A stretch of 49,834 nucleotides of DNA from an uncultured Lachnospiraceae bacterium (GCA_910580015.1 CAJTVT010000006.1:24809-74642), one strand, 5' to 3'; positions 23,663-32,019 are shown, counted from the first letter of the stretch. The notes: generated from the sequence alone by a model not told the origin. Translations and numbers: made by a program.

Positions 23663-24376
23663 TTATGCGCGCAGGGCTGTCTCCAAGGCAACCTCAATCA
23701 TCGTTCCAAATCCCTCCTGCCGCTGTTTGGAAGTCAACTCCTCTGAGCGGTACAGATGATCGGAGATTGTTAAAATACACAAAGCACGTTTCCCAGCTCT
23801 AGCCGCATTCAGATAAAGTGCACCACTCTCCATCTCCACGGCAAGAACCCCCATTTTTTTGAAACAGTCTTTGGAGCGCTCCGAATAAAATGCATCTTCC
23901 GACAAGATATTTCCCACTTTCACTTCTGTTCCAAGCTCTTTTGCGCTCTCCACTGCATGGTGCAGCAGATGATAATCTGCGATAGGTGCCAAATGTCCTG
24001 GACAGCCAAATTGATCGGGAAAATCTGATACGACACAGGCTCCCATCCCAATCACAACATCCATCACATTTACATCGTCCTGAATGGCTCCTGCTGAACC
24101 AACTCGAATAATATTATCCACATCATAAAAATGAAACAGCTCATACGAATAAATGCCTATGGAGGGCATTCCCATACCAGAACCCATAACCGACAATTCT
24201 TTTCCCTTATACATCCCTGTGTAAGCCAGCATTCCTCGCACCTGATTTACACAACGCGTCTGCTCTAGATAAGTCTCAGCAATAAATTTTGCACGCAGGG
24301 GATCTCCTGGCATCAGGACTGTTTTTGCAAAATCCCCAGCTTTCGCCTCAATATGAGGGGTAGGTATCTTTGCCAT
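23663..24376 (-). CDS. deoD: Purine nucleoside phosphorylase DeoD
   Basis: A 237-residue hexameric-type phosphorylase that splits purine (deoxy)ribonucleosides with phosphate into base and (deoxy)ribose-1-phosphate. TPHIEAKAGDFAKTVLMPGDPLRAK holds the phosphate-binding GD-PLRA motif in two parts, the signature GMGMPSIGIYSYELF follows, and the nucleoside site is in VEMESGALY with catalytic Asp in ISDHL. It is a single gene with its own promoter and terminator. Confidence 0.96.
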   Translation of the reverse strand: MAKIPTPHIEAKAGDFAKTVLMPGDPLRAKFIAETYLEQTRCVNQVRGMLAYTGMYKGKELSVMGSGMGMPSIGIYSYELFHFYDVDNIIRVGSAGAIQDDVNVMDVVIGMGACVVSDFPDQFGCPGHLAPIADYHLLHHAVESAKELGTEVKVGNILSEDAFYSERSKDCFKKMGVLAVEMESGALYLNAARAGKRALCILTISDHLYRSEELTSKQRQEGFGTMIEVALETALRA

Positions 24377-24479
24377 ATATATTTCCTCCTTTATTATTCT
24401 AATTTACTCTTGGATTCTCTTTGCGCCTGATTTTGCAAAAAGATTTTTGGTCAGATCACATAACACGCTGACACCCTAA

Positions 24480-24508
24480 ATTATAACACACCATCCATTG
24501 TACAACAA
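24480..24508 (-). promoter_or_regulatory. Promoter of deoD
   Basis: Minus strand: TTGTTG (24508-24503), 17-bp spacer, perfect TATAAT (24485-24480), followed by a leader of about 95 nt before the deoD ATG. Confidence 0.65.
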
Positions 24509-24538
24509 TCTTCTTTCTGTCTTATGACAAAGGAGCCA

Positions 24539-24644
24539 GTGTATTGACTTGATTATATTTAGTTAAACCTATTTATGCATTTTTCAGCTATTTTTACTGA
24601 TTATAGAAAATTGAATTAGTCTAAATATAATACAGTCAGTACAC
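24539..24644. repeat. 106-bp AT-rich inverted-repeat element (MITE-like)
   Basis: The two ends, 24539-24562 and 24621-24644, are 24-bp inverted repeats with three mismatches, beginning GTGTA and containing ATTATATTTAG. The 58-bp middle is AT-rich and has no reading frame. It ends 6 bp after the azlD stop codon and is 30 bp from the deoD promoter. No obvious target duplication is seen. It could be a small non-autonomous mobile element or just a large terminator hairpin. Confidence 0.6.
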
Positions 24645-24650
24645 AAGCTT

Positions 24651-24968
24651 TTACAAAAACTGTATCACCAGTCCAGCCAAAAAGGCTGCAAGGCTCGCAC
24701 ATACGGCAACAGCAAACAATCCTTTCCCTCGATAAGCTGCCAATAAAGCGGCCGCTACTCCAGCGATGGCTGTATACAAGGAACCTGTGGCATAGAAAAC
24801 CGCTGGAAAAGTCATGGCCCCCAACACAGTATACGGAATATAGGCCAGAAAAGAACGAATAAATTTATTTTCTATTTTCTTATGAAATACCACAAAGGGA
24901 ACTACCCGAATAAGATATGTCACTACAAACATAACCAGCAGATACACCCAAAATACTCCTGTCTCCAT
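24651..24968 (-). CDS. azlD: AzlD family branched-chain amino acid exporter subunit
   Basis: A 105-residue membrane protein with about four hydrophobic helices. Its layout (TYLIRVVPFVVFHKKIENKF early, then YIPYTVLGAMTFPAVF) is that of AzlD. With AzlC it forms a two-component exporter for branched-chain amino acids; the pair gives azaleucine resistance in Bacillus. Its start shares a base with the azlC stop codon. Confidence 0.92.
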   Translation of the reverse strand: METGVFWVYLLVMFVVTYLIRVVPFVVFHKKIENKFIRSFLAYIPYTVLGAMTFPAVFYATGSLYTAIAGVAAALLAAYRGKGLFAVAVCASLAAFLAGLVIQFL

Positions 24969-25675
24969 CAGTCTCCCTCCTGTATATCTTCTTCCATCGG
25001 AAAGCAGGCTGCTCCCACTGCTGACGCCGCTACCGCACAGATGATCACTGCAAATCCGCTGGAAATCTTCTGTACGCCTGGAAGATAATAGAGCGCAAAA
25101 CTCAATACCACAGCAAGCAATGTTATTTTTAATATTTTGCTATCCTTCTTCATCGCTGGCACAATAATCGCAATAAACATGCCGTAAATGGCAAGTCCCA
25201 AGGCATCACTCACATTGGCTGGCAGAATATTTCCACAAACTGCCCCTGCCAGAGTGCCGAAAGTCCATCCCAAGTAGGGCAACACTGCAAGCCCTGCAAA
25301 ATAACGGCTGCTCACCTCCTGTTCCCGACTCATGGCCACTGCAAAAATTTCATCTGTGATAGCAAACCCAAGCAGCATTTTCCTTCCAGCACGAAATCTG
25401 CGATCCACCTTCTGAGATAAGGAAATGCTCATCAACGCATACCGAAGATTAATCACAAGCTGGGAAACTGCCATCTCAATATAGGAACCTGCACCAGCCA
25501 TGATGGTAATACCTGCAAATTGGCCGGCTGAAGTCAGATTCATAACCGACACCAAAAGCGCCTCCCACCAGCACAGACCAGAAGACACTGCTGCAAGTCC
25601 AAAAGTAAAGGATACAGACAGATAACCAATCCCTATGGGACTTCCATCCTTAAATCCTTGTAAAAACTGTTTCAT
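24968..25675 (-). CDS. azlC: AzlC family branched-chain amino acid exporter
   Basis: A 235-residue integral membrane protein, the large subunit of the AzlCD exporter. FKDGSPIGIGYLSVSFTFGL is the conserved start, NLRYALMSISLS the central signature, and FAITDEIFAV follows. ATG follows AGGAGG. azlC-azlD is a two-gene operon facing away from the gene at 25891. Its likely promoter shares -35 bases with that gene's promoter. No Lrp/AzlB-type regulator is adjacent. Confidence 0.93.
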   Translation of the reverse strand: MKQFLQGFKDGSPIGIGYLSVSFTFGLAAVSSGLCWWEALLVSVMNLTSAGQFAGITIMAGAGSYIEMAVSQLVINLRYALMSISLSQKVDRRFRAGRKMLLGFAITDEIFAVAMSREQEVSSRYFAGLAVLPYLGWTFGTLAGAVCGNILPANVSDALGLAIYGMFIAIIVPAMKKDSKILKITLLAVVLSFALYYLPGVQKISSGFAVIICAVAASAVGAACFPMEEDIQEGD

Positions 25676-25732
25676 AACTTCCTCCTAAGTAACGGCTGTT
25701 CACCTCGTTCACAGCACTCAAACTGTAAAAAT

Positions 25733-25783
25733 CAAGTATTCCCACAAAATACCCTTGTCAAACTGCCCCAGACAAGATATGAT
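25733..25783. promoter_or_regulatory. Back-to-back promoters sharing a -35 region
   Basis: Plus strand: TTGTCA (25755-25760), 17-bp spacer, TATGAT (25778-25783), for the gene at 25891. Minus strand: TTGACA (25761-25756), with ATACTT or TACTTG 16-17 bases on (about 25739-25733), for azlCD. The two -35 boxes overlap over five bases, so polymerases on the two should exclude each other. Confidence 0.55.
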
Positions 25784-25890
25784 AACATATAGAAACATAA
25801 AATAGAAAAGCATTCGGCATACACGGGACCTATCTGTTTCCAGATTTTGATGCCTGACTGCCATTGAGATTATCACATAAGGAGTAATCG

Positions 25891-26115
25891 ATGAAAAAAA
25901 TACAACAAATCCTAGCAATCCTGGGCATTGTCCTGTTAGTTGGGCTGTATCTAACCACTCTGATCCTTGCCATACTGGGAAAAGACTTTTTCCCTATGTT
26001 TATGGCTTCTCTGTTTGCCAGTATGGCCCTGCCTATCCTGTTGTGGATCTATGGCTTTGTATACAAACTGATCAAAAAGAAAGTACAGGACAATTCTCAA
26101 AACAATCTTTCCTGA
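25891..26115 (+). CDS. Small two-helix membrane protein of unknown function
   Basis: A 74-residue protein starting MKKIQQILAILGIVLLVGLY, with two hydrophobic helices (about residues 5-28 and 33-57) and a basic-polar tail. AAGGAG lies six bases before ATG, and a good promoter lies 110 bp upstream. Similar small membrane proteins are common in Lachnospiraceae; no function is known to me. It stands alone and converges on the HAD gene. Confidence 0.75.
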   Translation: MKKIQQILAILGIVLLVGLYLTTLILAILGKDFFPMFMASLFASMALPILLWIYGFVYKLIKKKVQDNSQNNLS

Positions 26116-26193
26116 TTCTCATCCCATATCGCCATGCAGGGTAAAATTCTGGAACACCTCGGATATTTCCTCTTCATGTCAAGAGGCAGGAAT

Positions 26194-26237
26194 AAAACCC
26201 TGGAACACCTCAGATATTGTAGGTATTCCAGGGTTTT
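26194..26237. terminator. Bidirectional terminator with a duplicated left arm
   Basis: AAAACCCTGGAA (26194-26205) pairs perfectly with 26226-26237; four more pairs (ACCT/AGGT) extend the stem past one mismatch. T runs lie on both strands, so it can end the HAD gene on the minus strand and the small gene on the plus strand. The left arm is repeated at 26142-26167 with 23 of 26 bases the same. Confidence 0.85.
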
Positions 26238-26246
26238 GCCTTCTGC

Positions 26247-26849
26247 CTATCTCACTCCCAGACTTTTTAATTCTTCCTCCGCCTGAGACTTGGTATGAAA
26301 ATGGATCGTAGCCATACCCAATTGATTTGCGGCAATGATATTTCCACGGTTGTCGTCCACAAATACACATTCTGTAGGATTTAACTGATATTTCTTCAAA
26401 AGAGCCTCATAAATCTCTGGTTCCGGTTTTACTGCCTGTACCTCATAGGAAAAAATGGCCCCATCCACCTCTTCCACAAACGCAAGTTCCTCAATACTTT
26501 GGAAATACAGCCTTCTAGGGTAATTGGACAACAGATAGACCTGATACCCCTTTTCCCGCAATTCCCGAATCCAAGAAAATGCGTAATCGTACCGTTTGAT
26601 GCAATTTCCAATATTATTCCAGAAGCGCATAATCTCTTGTTCACAGTCAGGAGCTTTCTTGAGAAAGCCTGCTAGGATTTCCTCATCTGACATTCTGCCT
26701 CGGTCAAATTCGTTCCAAAGTTCTGAAAGTACCGTTGCATTGGCAACCTTATCATACACTTCCTGTGGAAATTCAAGTGAATCAAAAAAACCTTGCCAAT
26801 CAAAATCCACCAAAACCTTTCCCACATCAAAAATCACATGTTTAATCAT
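26247..26849 (-). CDS. HAD-superfamily phosphatase (HAD-IA, YihX-like)
   Basis: A 200-residue hydrolase. Motif I reads FDVGKVL, keeping the nucleophile Asp but with Gly in place of the second Asp, as in the YihX-type glucose-1-phosphatase group. Motif II is in YLLSNYP, motif III is the Lys of VKPEPEIYEALL, and motif IV is VFVDDNRGN. It has the helical cap typical of HAD-IA. It follows purA by 25 bp. The substrate is not known; a sugar phosphate or a nucleotide are the likely classes. Confidence 0.88.
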   Translation of the reverse strand: MIKHVIFDVGKVLVDFDWQGFFDSLEFPQEVYDKVANATVLSELWNEFDRGRMSDEEILAGFLKKAPDCEQEIMRFWNNIGNCIKRYDYAFSWIRELREKGYQVYLLSNYPRRLYFQSIEELAFVEEVDGAIFSYEVQAVKPEPEIYEALLKKYQLNPTECVFVDDNRGNIIAANQLGMATIHFHTKSQAEEELKSLGVR

Positions 26850-26874
26850 AATTCCCTCTCCTTACCCCGTCCAA

Positions 26875-28149
26875 TTACCGATATATAATGTCGTTTCTCC
26901 CTGGTCCATTGGAAATCATCGTAATGGGGAATCCTATCCTATCCTCTACAAATTCAATATATTTCCTGCAATTCTCTGGAAGTTCTTCATACTTCTTAAT
27001 TCCCCTGATATCACATTTCCAACCTGGAAGCGTCTCCAATACTGGTTTTGCCTGTTCCAGCCTTACAGTCGGAGGAAATTCTGTGGTTACCTCTCCATCG
27101 ATCTCATAGCCCACACACACGGGAATCTCGTCCAAATAACCAAGTACATCCAACACTGTAAATGCGACGTCTGTGGTTCCCTGCATCCGGCATCCGTACT
27201 TACTTGCCACCACATCAAACCATCCCATACGTCTAGGACGCCCAGTGGTGACACCATACTCTCCGCCGTCTCCGCCTCTACGTCTCAGCTCATCCGCTTC
27301 CTCGCCAAAAATTTCACTGACAAAGGCCCCTGCTCCCACCGCAGAGGAATATGCCTTACAGACTGTGATAATCTTACCAATCTCATAGGGCGGAATGCCT
27401 GCCCCGATGGCGCCATAGGCAGCAAGGGTGGAAGAAGAGGTAACCATCGGATAAATGCCATGATCTGGGTCCTTCAAAGATCCCAACTGTCCCTCTAACA
27501 AAATGTTCTTTCCATCCTGTATGGCATTCCACAAATACGCAGAAGTATCACAGACATAGGGCTCTACCATCTGTCGATACTCTCGAAATTCCTTCATAAG
27601 CTCTTCCGGTTGCAGCAGTGGTTTGTGATATAAATGTTCTAACAATATATTTTTCGTCTCACAAATACGAACCGCCTTTTCCTTGAGCCTCTCCTCATCA
27701 AAAAGTTCACTGACTTGTATACCGATTTTTGCATATTTATCTGAATAAAACGGAGCTATTCCTGATTTAGTGGAACCGAAAGATTTCCCTCCAAGACGTT
27801 CCTCCTCATACTGATCAAGCAGAATATGATAGGACATTACCATCTGTGCACGATCAGACACAAGAATCTTTGGCTCTGGAACTTTCTGCCCGACAATGGA
27901 TTGTATCTCCTGAAACAAAACCGGGATATTCAATGCAACGCCATTCCCGATAATATTGGTGGTATGATTATAAAATACTCCACTTGGGAGTGTATGTAAT
28001 GCAAACTTGCCATAGTCATTTACAATGGTGTGCCCTGCATTGGCGCCGCCTTGGAACCGCACGATAATATCCGCCTCTTTGGCCATCATATCGGTAATCT
28101 TGCCTTTCCCTTCATCGCCCCAGTTTGCTCCAACTATTGCCTTTACCAT
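26875..28149 (-). CDS. purA: Adenylosuccinate synthetase
   Basis: A 424-residue PurA, which joins IMP and aspartate using GTP to make adenylosuccinate on the AMP branch. It opens with VGANWGDEGKGKITD, the GTP-binding loop with catalytic Asp. GANAGHT with the second catalytic His follows, and TTGRPRRMGWFD lies in the C-terminal part. All family signatures are present. It is followed by the HAD gene. Confidence 0.97.
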   Translation of the reverse strand: MVKAIVGANWGDEGKGKITDMMAKEADIIVRFQGGANAGHTIVNDYGKFALHTLPSGVFYNHTTNIIGNGVALNIPVLFQEIQSIVGQKVPEPKILVSDRAQMVMSYHILLDQYEEERLGGKSFGSTKSGIAPFYSDKYAKIGIQVSELFDEERLKEKAVRICETKNILLEHLYHKPLLQPEELMKEFREYRQMVEPYVCDTSAYLWNAIQDGKNILLEGQLGSLKDPDHGIYPMVTSSSTLAAYGAIGAGIPPYEIGKIITVCKAYSSAVGAGAFVSEIFGEEADELRRRGGDGGEYGVTTGRPRRMGWFDVVASKYGCRMQGTTDVAFTVLDVLGYLDEIPVCVGYEIDGEVTTEFPPTVRLEQAKPVLETLPGWKCDIRGIKKYEELPENCRKYIEFVEDRIGFPITMISNGPGRNDIIYR

Positions 28150-28212
28150 TAACAGTCTCCTCCTTTATGCTGATTCTTCTCAATAAAAACAGCCTAATCT
28201 TTTTCCTTTACC

Positions 28213-28241
28213 AGTATAGCGCATCTTATAACATAAGTAAA
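28213..28241 (-). promoter_or_regulatory. Promoter of purA
   Basis: Minus strand: TTTACT (28241-28236), 17-bp spacer, TATACT (28218-28213). The leader to the purA ATG is about 55 nt. No purine riboswitch or PurR-box pair was recognised. Confidence 0.65.
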
Positions 28242-28287
28242 GAGAAGAACTTGATAGCATGTTTGAAAAATAATCCTAATATGTAGC

Positions 28288-28477
28288 ACAAACCACGTTA
28301 TCTTATTCCGTCGGTTAAATATCATAATATCTTACTTTCCCAAACCTCCATCTGTTGCGTTGTCATCAATCACTGTAGCACCCTCTACAGCTCAATCTTT
28401 TGCCTTACATATGAAGATTTGTTTTGCGTAATCTATTGCGATATTTAACCGCCAGAGTAATACATAACGTGGCTTGT
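28288..28477. repeat. 190-bp palindromic intergenic element
   Basis: The arms (28288-28328 and 28435-28477) are about 41-43 bp and match as inverted repeats with few differences; shared blocks include CCACGTTAT and GGTTAAATATC. The middle is also partly self-complementary. A perfect 6-bp hairpin, CTGTAG (28373-28378) with CTACAG (28385-28390), sits within one base of the centre of the whole element. It fills the gap between degV and purA and has no reading frame. It could be a mobile palindrome, a structured RNA gene, or a large terminator. Confidence 0.75.
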
Positions 28478-28491
28478 ATCATCCAAACAAA

Positions 28492-29368
28492 TTATTTGTC
28501 TATTCTCTTAGAGCAGGCCACAGCAAGGGAACCTGGACCGATATGACAAGCTACACTCAATGACAAAGGATCTACATCTTCCACCTTCTGCCCTGGAAAT
28601 GCTTCCTCTAATTGAGCTTTGAAATCTAGAGCTGTTTCCCTGTCCTTGGTATATGCCACATAAAGATGCATATTTTTTCCTGTCTCATCTCCAAAACGCT
28701 TTGCAAAATCATTTTTCATTGCATCAATCATAATGGTTCTTGCCTGTTTTACCGTTCTCGCCTTGGCAAAGGCATCCAGCTTTTCCCCCTGAATCTGCAA
28801 TACAGGTTTCAGCTTCAAAAGCGTCCCCAGCGCCGCAGCCGCAGGCGTGATTCGGCCACCTTTTTTCAGGTAATACAGTGTATCTACCATGATATAAATA
28901 CTGGAATCATATCTGACCCTCTCCAGATAGTCCTTGATCTCTTGTGCATTTTTGTCCTGTTCTACCAGTTTCATCGCATCAAAAACACTTCTCTTTTGCG
29001 TCACAGAAATCCGCTGATTATTTACCACTTGCACCTTGCCAGCATATTCTTGAGCCAACATAATCGCAGTCTCACAAGAACTGCTAAGCCCGCTGGACAT
29101 TGGGATATGGACAATCTCATCATATTCCTGCAATAAGCCATCCCAGAGATCTGTGACATCCTACCGCTGGCATAGAGGTGGAAATATTTGATTTTCCCTC
29201 TAATTTCTCATAGAACTGCTCTTGGGTAAGGTCAATATCTTCGAAATATGTCTTTTCATCTATAAAAAAGGGCATTGGCAATACATGTATGCCGTATTCC
29301 TTTGCCTGTTCCTGGGTAATTCCGCTGTTACTGTCCGTTACGATTGCAATCTTTCCCACAGAGGTCAT
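28492..29368 (-). pseudogene. DegV family fatty-acid-binding protein, frameshifted
   Basis: Two frames together make one DegV protein. The upstream part (29120-29368) begins IAIVTDSNSGITQEQAKEYG and reaches STSMPAV. The downstream part (28492-29133) continues with EYDEIVHIPMSSGLSSSCETA and has the KKGGRITPAAAALG signature. The break lies near 29158-29162. Two missing bases (for example one AG of a GAGA run) or one extra base would restore the frame, giving the expected GDVTDLWDGLLQ. DegV proteins bind fatty acids for the FakA kinase route. As read, it would stop early and lose the C-terminal lobe. It may be a real pseudogene, a recent mutation or a sequence error. GTG at 29359 may be the true start because the ATG sits too close to AAGGAG. 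Confidence 0.85.
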
Positions 29369-29428
29369 TCTCCTTCCATGTTATTATTGTCTGATCATGT
29401 CATAAAATTCCAATCAGATATTCTTCGC

Positions 29429-29785
29429 CTAACCTAATTTGTCAACAGCTTCCATAATTTTATTATAAGTCTCTGTCAACACTTTGACATCATCCTTAAG
29501 CCCATCATAACTGTTGCTTCGAAGCTTCTCCACGATCACCACATCTGCATTCATAAGACTGTCAAGTCCAAGGTTGCCGGCCACACCTTTCAGCGCATGG
29601 GCGCAATTAAAGGCATCCTCATATCTTTCCTCCTCAATGGCATCCCTCAGTCCCTGATAATTTGTATCTGCTTTAAACTTCCCCAAAAGACGTTCATAAA
29701 GCTTTTCATTATTCATGAGTCGTTCCAAAGCCCCTTCAATATTGACACCGGCTGCTCTCATCTGATCTTTTATTTCCTGATTCAT
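29429..29785 (-). CDS. Standalone Hpt-domain phosphotransfer protein
   Basis: A 118-residue four-helix Hpt protein. The phospho-accepting His is 63, in AHALKGVAGNLG, the family signature. It has no kinase or receiver domain, so it should shuttle phosphate between a hybrid kinase and a final response regulator in the cytoplasm. The hybrid kinase at 38855-41404 has two receivers and no Hpt and is a candidate partner. A strong promoter lies 100 bp upstream, so it is expressed apart from groEL. degV follows after 60 bp. Confidence 0.92.
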   Translation of the reverse strand: MNQEIKDQMRAAGVNIEGALERLMNNEKLYERLLGKFKADTNYQGLRDAIEEERYEDAFNCAHALKGVAGNLGLDSLMNADVVIVEKLRSNSYDGLKDDVKVLTETYNKIMEAVDKLG

Positions 29786-29883
29786 ACTTATCGTTCCTCC
29801 TAATCCATATCAAGTTCATTCCTGAATCTGGCTGCTTCCTATTCATCATTATTACCAAAACAGCCTGTATTATTACTTCATTA

Positions 29884-29912
29884 ATTTTATGGCATTATTC
29901 TATAACTGTCAA
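29884..29912 (-). promoter_or_regulatory. Promoter of the Hpt gene
   Basis: Minus strand: perfect TTGACA (29912-29907), 17-bp spacer, TAAAAT (29889-29884). It begins inside the T run of the groEL terminator. Confidence 0.75.
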
Positions 29913-29915
29913 GAA

Positions 29916-29951
29916 AAAAAACCGTGGCGACATAACTGCCGTCACGGTTTT
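29916..29951 (-). terminator. Terminator of groES-groEL
   Basis: AAAAACCGTG (29916-29925) pairs with 29942-29951 and a GGC/GCC pair extends the stem inward. A run of T follows on the minus strand. It lies 11 bp after the groEL stop codon. Confidence 0.9.
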
Positions 29952-29962
29952 TGGAGAGGAAA

Positions 29963-31588
29963 TTACATCATTCCCATTCCGCCTGCGCCTCCTGCTGGCA
30001 TAGGTGGAAGATCTTCCTTGATATTTGCCACAACAGACTCTGTGGTCAGTAACGTAGATGCAACTGAAGTTGCATTCTGCAATGCGCTTCTCGTTACTTT
30101 CACTGGATCCAAAATTCCTGCTGATACCATATTTACATACTCTTCTTTTGCCGCATCAAATCCAATACCTGGCTCAGATTCTTTCACTTTATTGATGATC
30201 ACTGCGCCTTCCAGACCTGCATTTGCAGCAATATAGAACAACGGAGACTCTAATGCCTTAAGAATTACTTTCGCACCTGTCTTTTCATCTCCTTCCAGAG
30301 ATTCAGCCAGAACTGCAACTTCCTTAGCTGCATGGATGTATGCGGAACCACCGCCTGCAATAATTCCTTCCTCTACGGCTGCTCTGGTTGAATTCAATGC
30401 ATCCTCCATGCGAAGTTTGCTTTCTTTCATCTCTGTCTCTGTCGCAGCTCCCACACGAATTACTGCCACACCACCTGCCAATTTTGCAAGTCTCTCCTGA
30501 AGTTTCTCTTTGTCAAATTCAGATGTGGTTTCCTCAATCTGTGCTTTGATCTGTGCCACTCTTGCTACAATCGCTTCCTTATCGCCTTCTCCGTCCACGA
30601 TAATGGTGTTTTCCTTCTGAACCTTTACGGATTTTGCACGTCCTAACTGTTCCAATGTTGTCTCTTTCAGATCAAGACCTACTTCTTCGGAAATCACCTG
30701 TCCGCCAGTCAAAATTGCGATATCCTCCAGCATTGCCTTTCTTCTATCGCCATAACCTGGAGCTTTCACTGCCACTACATTAAAGGTTCCACGCAGTTTA
30801 TTGACAATTAAGGTAGTCAAAGCTTCACCTTCAATATCCTCTGCAATGATAAGAAGTCTTGCCCCAGATTGTACCACCTGCTCTAACAATGGAAGGATTT
30901 CCTGAATGTTGCTGATCTTCTTGTCAGTAATCAAAATATAGGGCTCATCCAAAACAGCTTCCATCTTATCCATATCTGTTGCCATGTAAGCGGAGACATA
31001 TCCCCGGTCAAACTGCATTCCTTCTACCAGGTCGAGCTCTGTCTGCATTGTCTTAGATTCTTCAATGGTAATCACACCGTCATTGGACACTTTCTCCATT
31101 GCATCTGCCACAAGATTTCCTACTTCTTCATCTCCTGCGGAAATCGCTGCTACCTTTGCAATCTGATCCTTGCCATTGACTTTCTGGCTCATAGCTGCAA
31201 TCGTCTCCACTGCCTTATCTGTCGCTTTTTTCATTCCGCGTCTCAAAACAATGGGATTTGCCCCTGCTTCCAGATTCTTCATTCCCTCTTTGATCATTGC
31301 CTGTGCAAGAACGGTTGCTGTGGTAGTTCCATCTCCGGCAACATCGTTGGTCTTGGTGGCAACCTCTTTGACAAGCTGTGCACCCATATTTTCAAATGCG
31401 TCTTCCAGTTCAATCTCCTTTGCAATTGTCACACCATCGTTGGTGATAAGCGGAGCCCCGAAAGACTTATCCAGTACCACATTTCTTCCCTTAGGACCTA
31501 ATGTCACCCTTACAGTGTTTGCCAATTTATCCACGCCAGCTTCCAGTGCTGTTCTGGCCTCTGTGCCATATTTTAATTCCTTTGCCAT
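29963..31588 (-). CDS. groEL: Chaperonin GroEL
   Basis: A 541-residue Hsp60 that folds proteins in a double ring with GroES, using ATP. The start MAKELKYGTEARTALEAGV, LGPKGRNVVLDKSFGAP, the ATP-site GDGTTTATVLAQ, and the Gly-Met-rich tail ending GGMGMM are all typical. It follows groES by 19 bp. The operon is controlled by the CIRCE site upstream of groES. Confidence 0.98.
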   Translation of the reverse strand: MAKELKYGTEARTALEAGVDKLANTVRVTLGPKGRNVVLDKSFGAPLITNDGVTIAKEIELEDAFENMGAQLVKEVATKTNDVAGDGTTTATVLAQAMIKEGMKNLEAGANPIVLRRGMKKATDKAVETIAAMSQKVNGKDQIAKVAAISAGDEEVGNLVADAMEKVSNDGVITIEESKTMQTELDLVEGMQFDRGYVSAYMATDMDKMEAVLDEPYILITDKKISNIQEILPLLEQVVQSGARLLIIAEDIEGEALTTLIVNKLRGTFNVVAVKAPGYGDRRKAMLEDIAILTGGQVISEEVGLDLKETTLEQLGRAKSVKVQKENTIIVDGEGDKEAIVARVAQIKAQIEETTSEFDKEKLQERLAKLAGGVAVIRVGAATETEMKESKLRMEDALNSTRAAVEEGIIAGGGSAYIHAAKEVAVLAESLEGDEKTGAKVILKALESPLFYIAANAGLEGAVIINKVKESEPGIGFDAAKEEYVNMVSAGILDPVKVTRSALQNATSVASTLLTTESVVANIKEDLPPMPAGGAGGMGMM

Positions 31589-31607
31589 GATTATTCGTCT
31601 CCTTTTC

Positions 31608-31895
31608 TTAATCTTCTACGATGGCCAGAATATCATTCTGTCGAACCACCATAAATTCTTCTCCGTCAAGCTTCACTTCATTGCCAGCATATTTGGAATA
31701 TATTACTTTATCTCCAACTTTCACCTGCATGGTTACTTCTTTTCCATCCACAACCCCGCCAGGACCCACAGCTACAACTTCTGCCTCCTGAGGTTTTTCC
31801 TGTGCGCTACCAGTCAGGATAATGCCAGACTTAGTAGTTTCCTCTGCTTCACACTGTTTTAATACGACTCTGTCTCCCAATGGTACTAATTTCAT
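31608..31895 (-). CDS. groES: Co-chaperonin GroES
   Basis: A 95-residue Hsp10 that caps the GroEL ring. PLGDRVVLKQ at the start, the mobile loop with SGIILTGSAQEKPQEAEVVAVGPG, and KVIYSKYAGNEVKLDGEE near the end are typical. AGGAGG precedes ATG. The operon opens with a CIRCE element 83 bp upstream of the start codon. Confidence 0.98.
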   Translation of the reverse strand: MKLVPLGDRVVLKQCEAEETTKSGIILTGSAQEKPQEAEVVAVGPGGVVDGKEVTMQVKVGDKVIYSKYAGNEVKLDGEEFMVVRQNDILAIVED

Positions 31896-31977
31896 TCCGA
31901 TTCCTCCTTGTCACATTTTCTTTTCATTTCTTTATCATTTTTACTGTGTACGCTATCATATCAGCGTTTTAGATTTA

Positions 31978-32004
31978 TTAGCACTCTTTTTTATCGAGTG
32001 CTAA
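31978..32004 (-). promoter_or_regulatory. CIRCE element (HrcA operator)
   Basis: A perfect CIRCE: TTAGCACTC (31978-31986), nine bases, GAGTGCTAA (31996-32004). HrcA binds such sites to repress chaperone genes without heat shock. It lies just after the expected transcription start. hrcA itself is not in the window. Confidence 0.97.
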
Positions 32005-32019
32005 CAGCTTATGTAAATA

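Noticed and set aside
25718..25918. 66-residue hydrophobic minus-strand frame
   Set aside because: It covers the divergent promoters and the start of the small plus-strand gene, with no ribosome site.
28150..28491. Purine riboswitch or transposase remnant before purA
   Set aside because: No conserved riboswitch core was recognised, and no frame of useful length is present; the gap is explained by the promoter and the palindrome.
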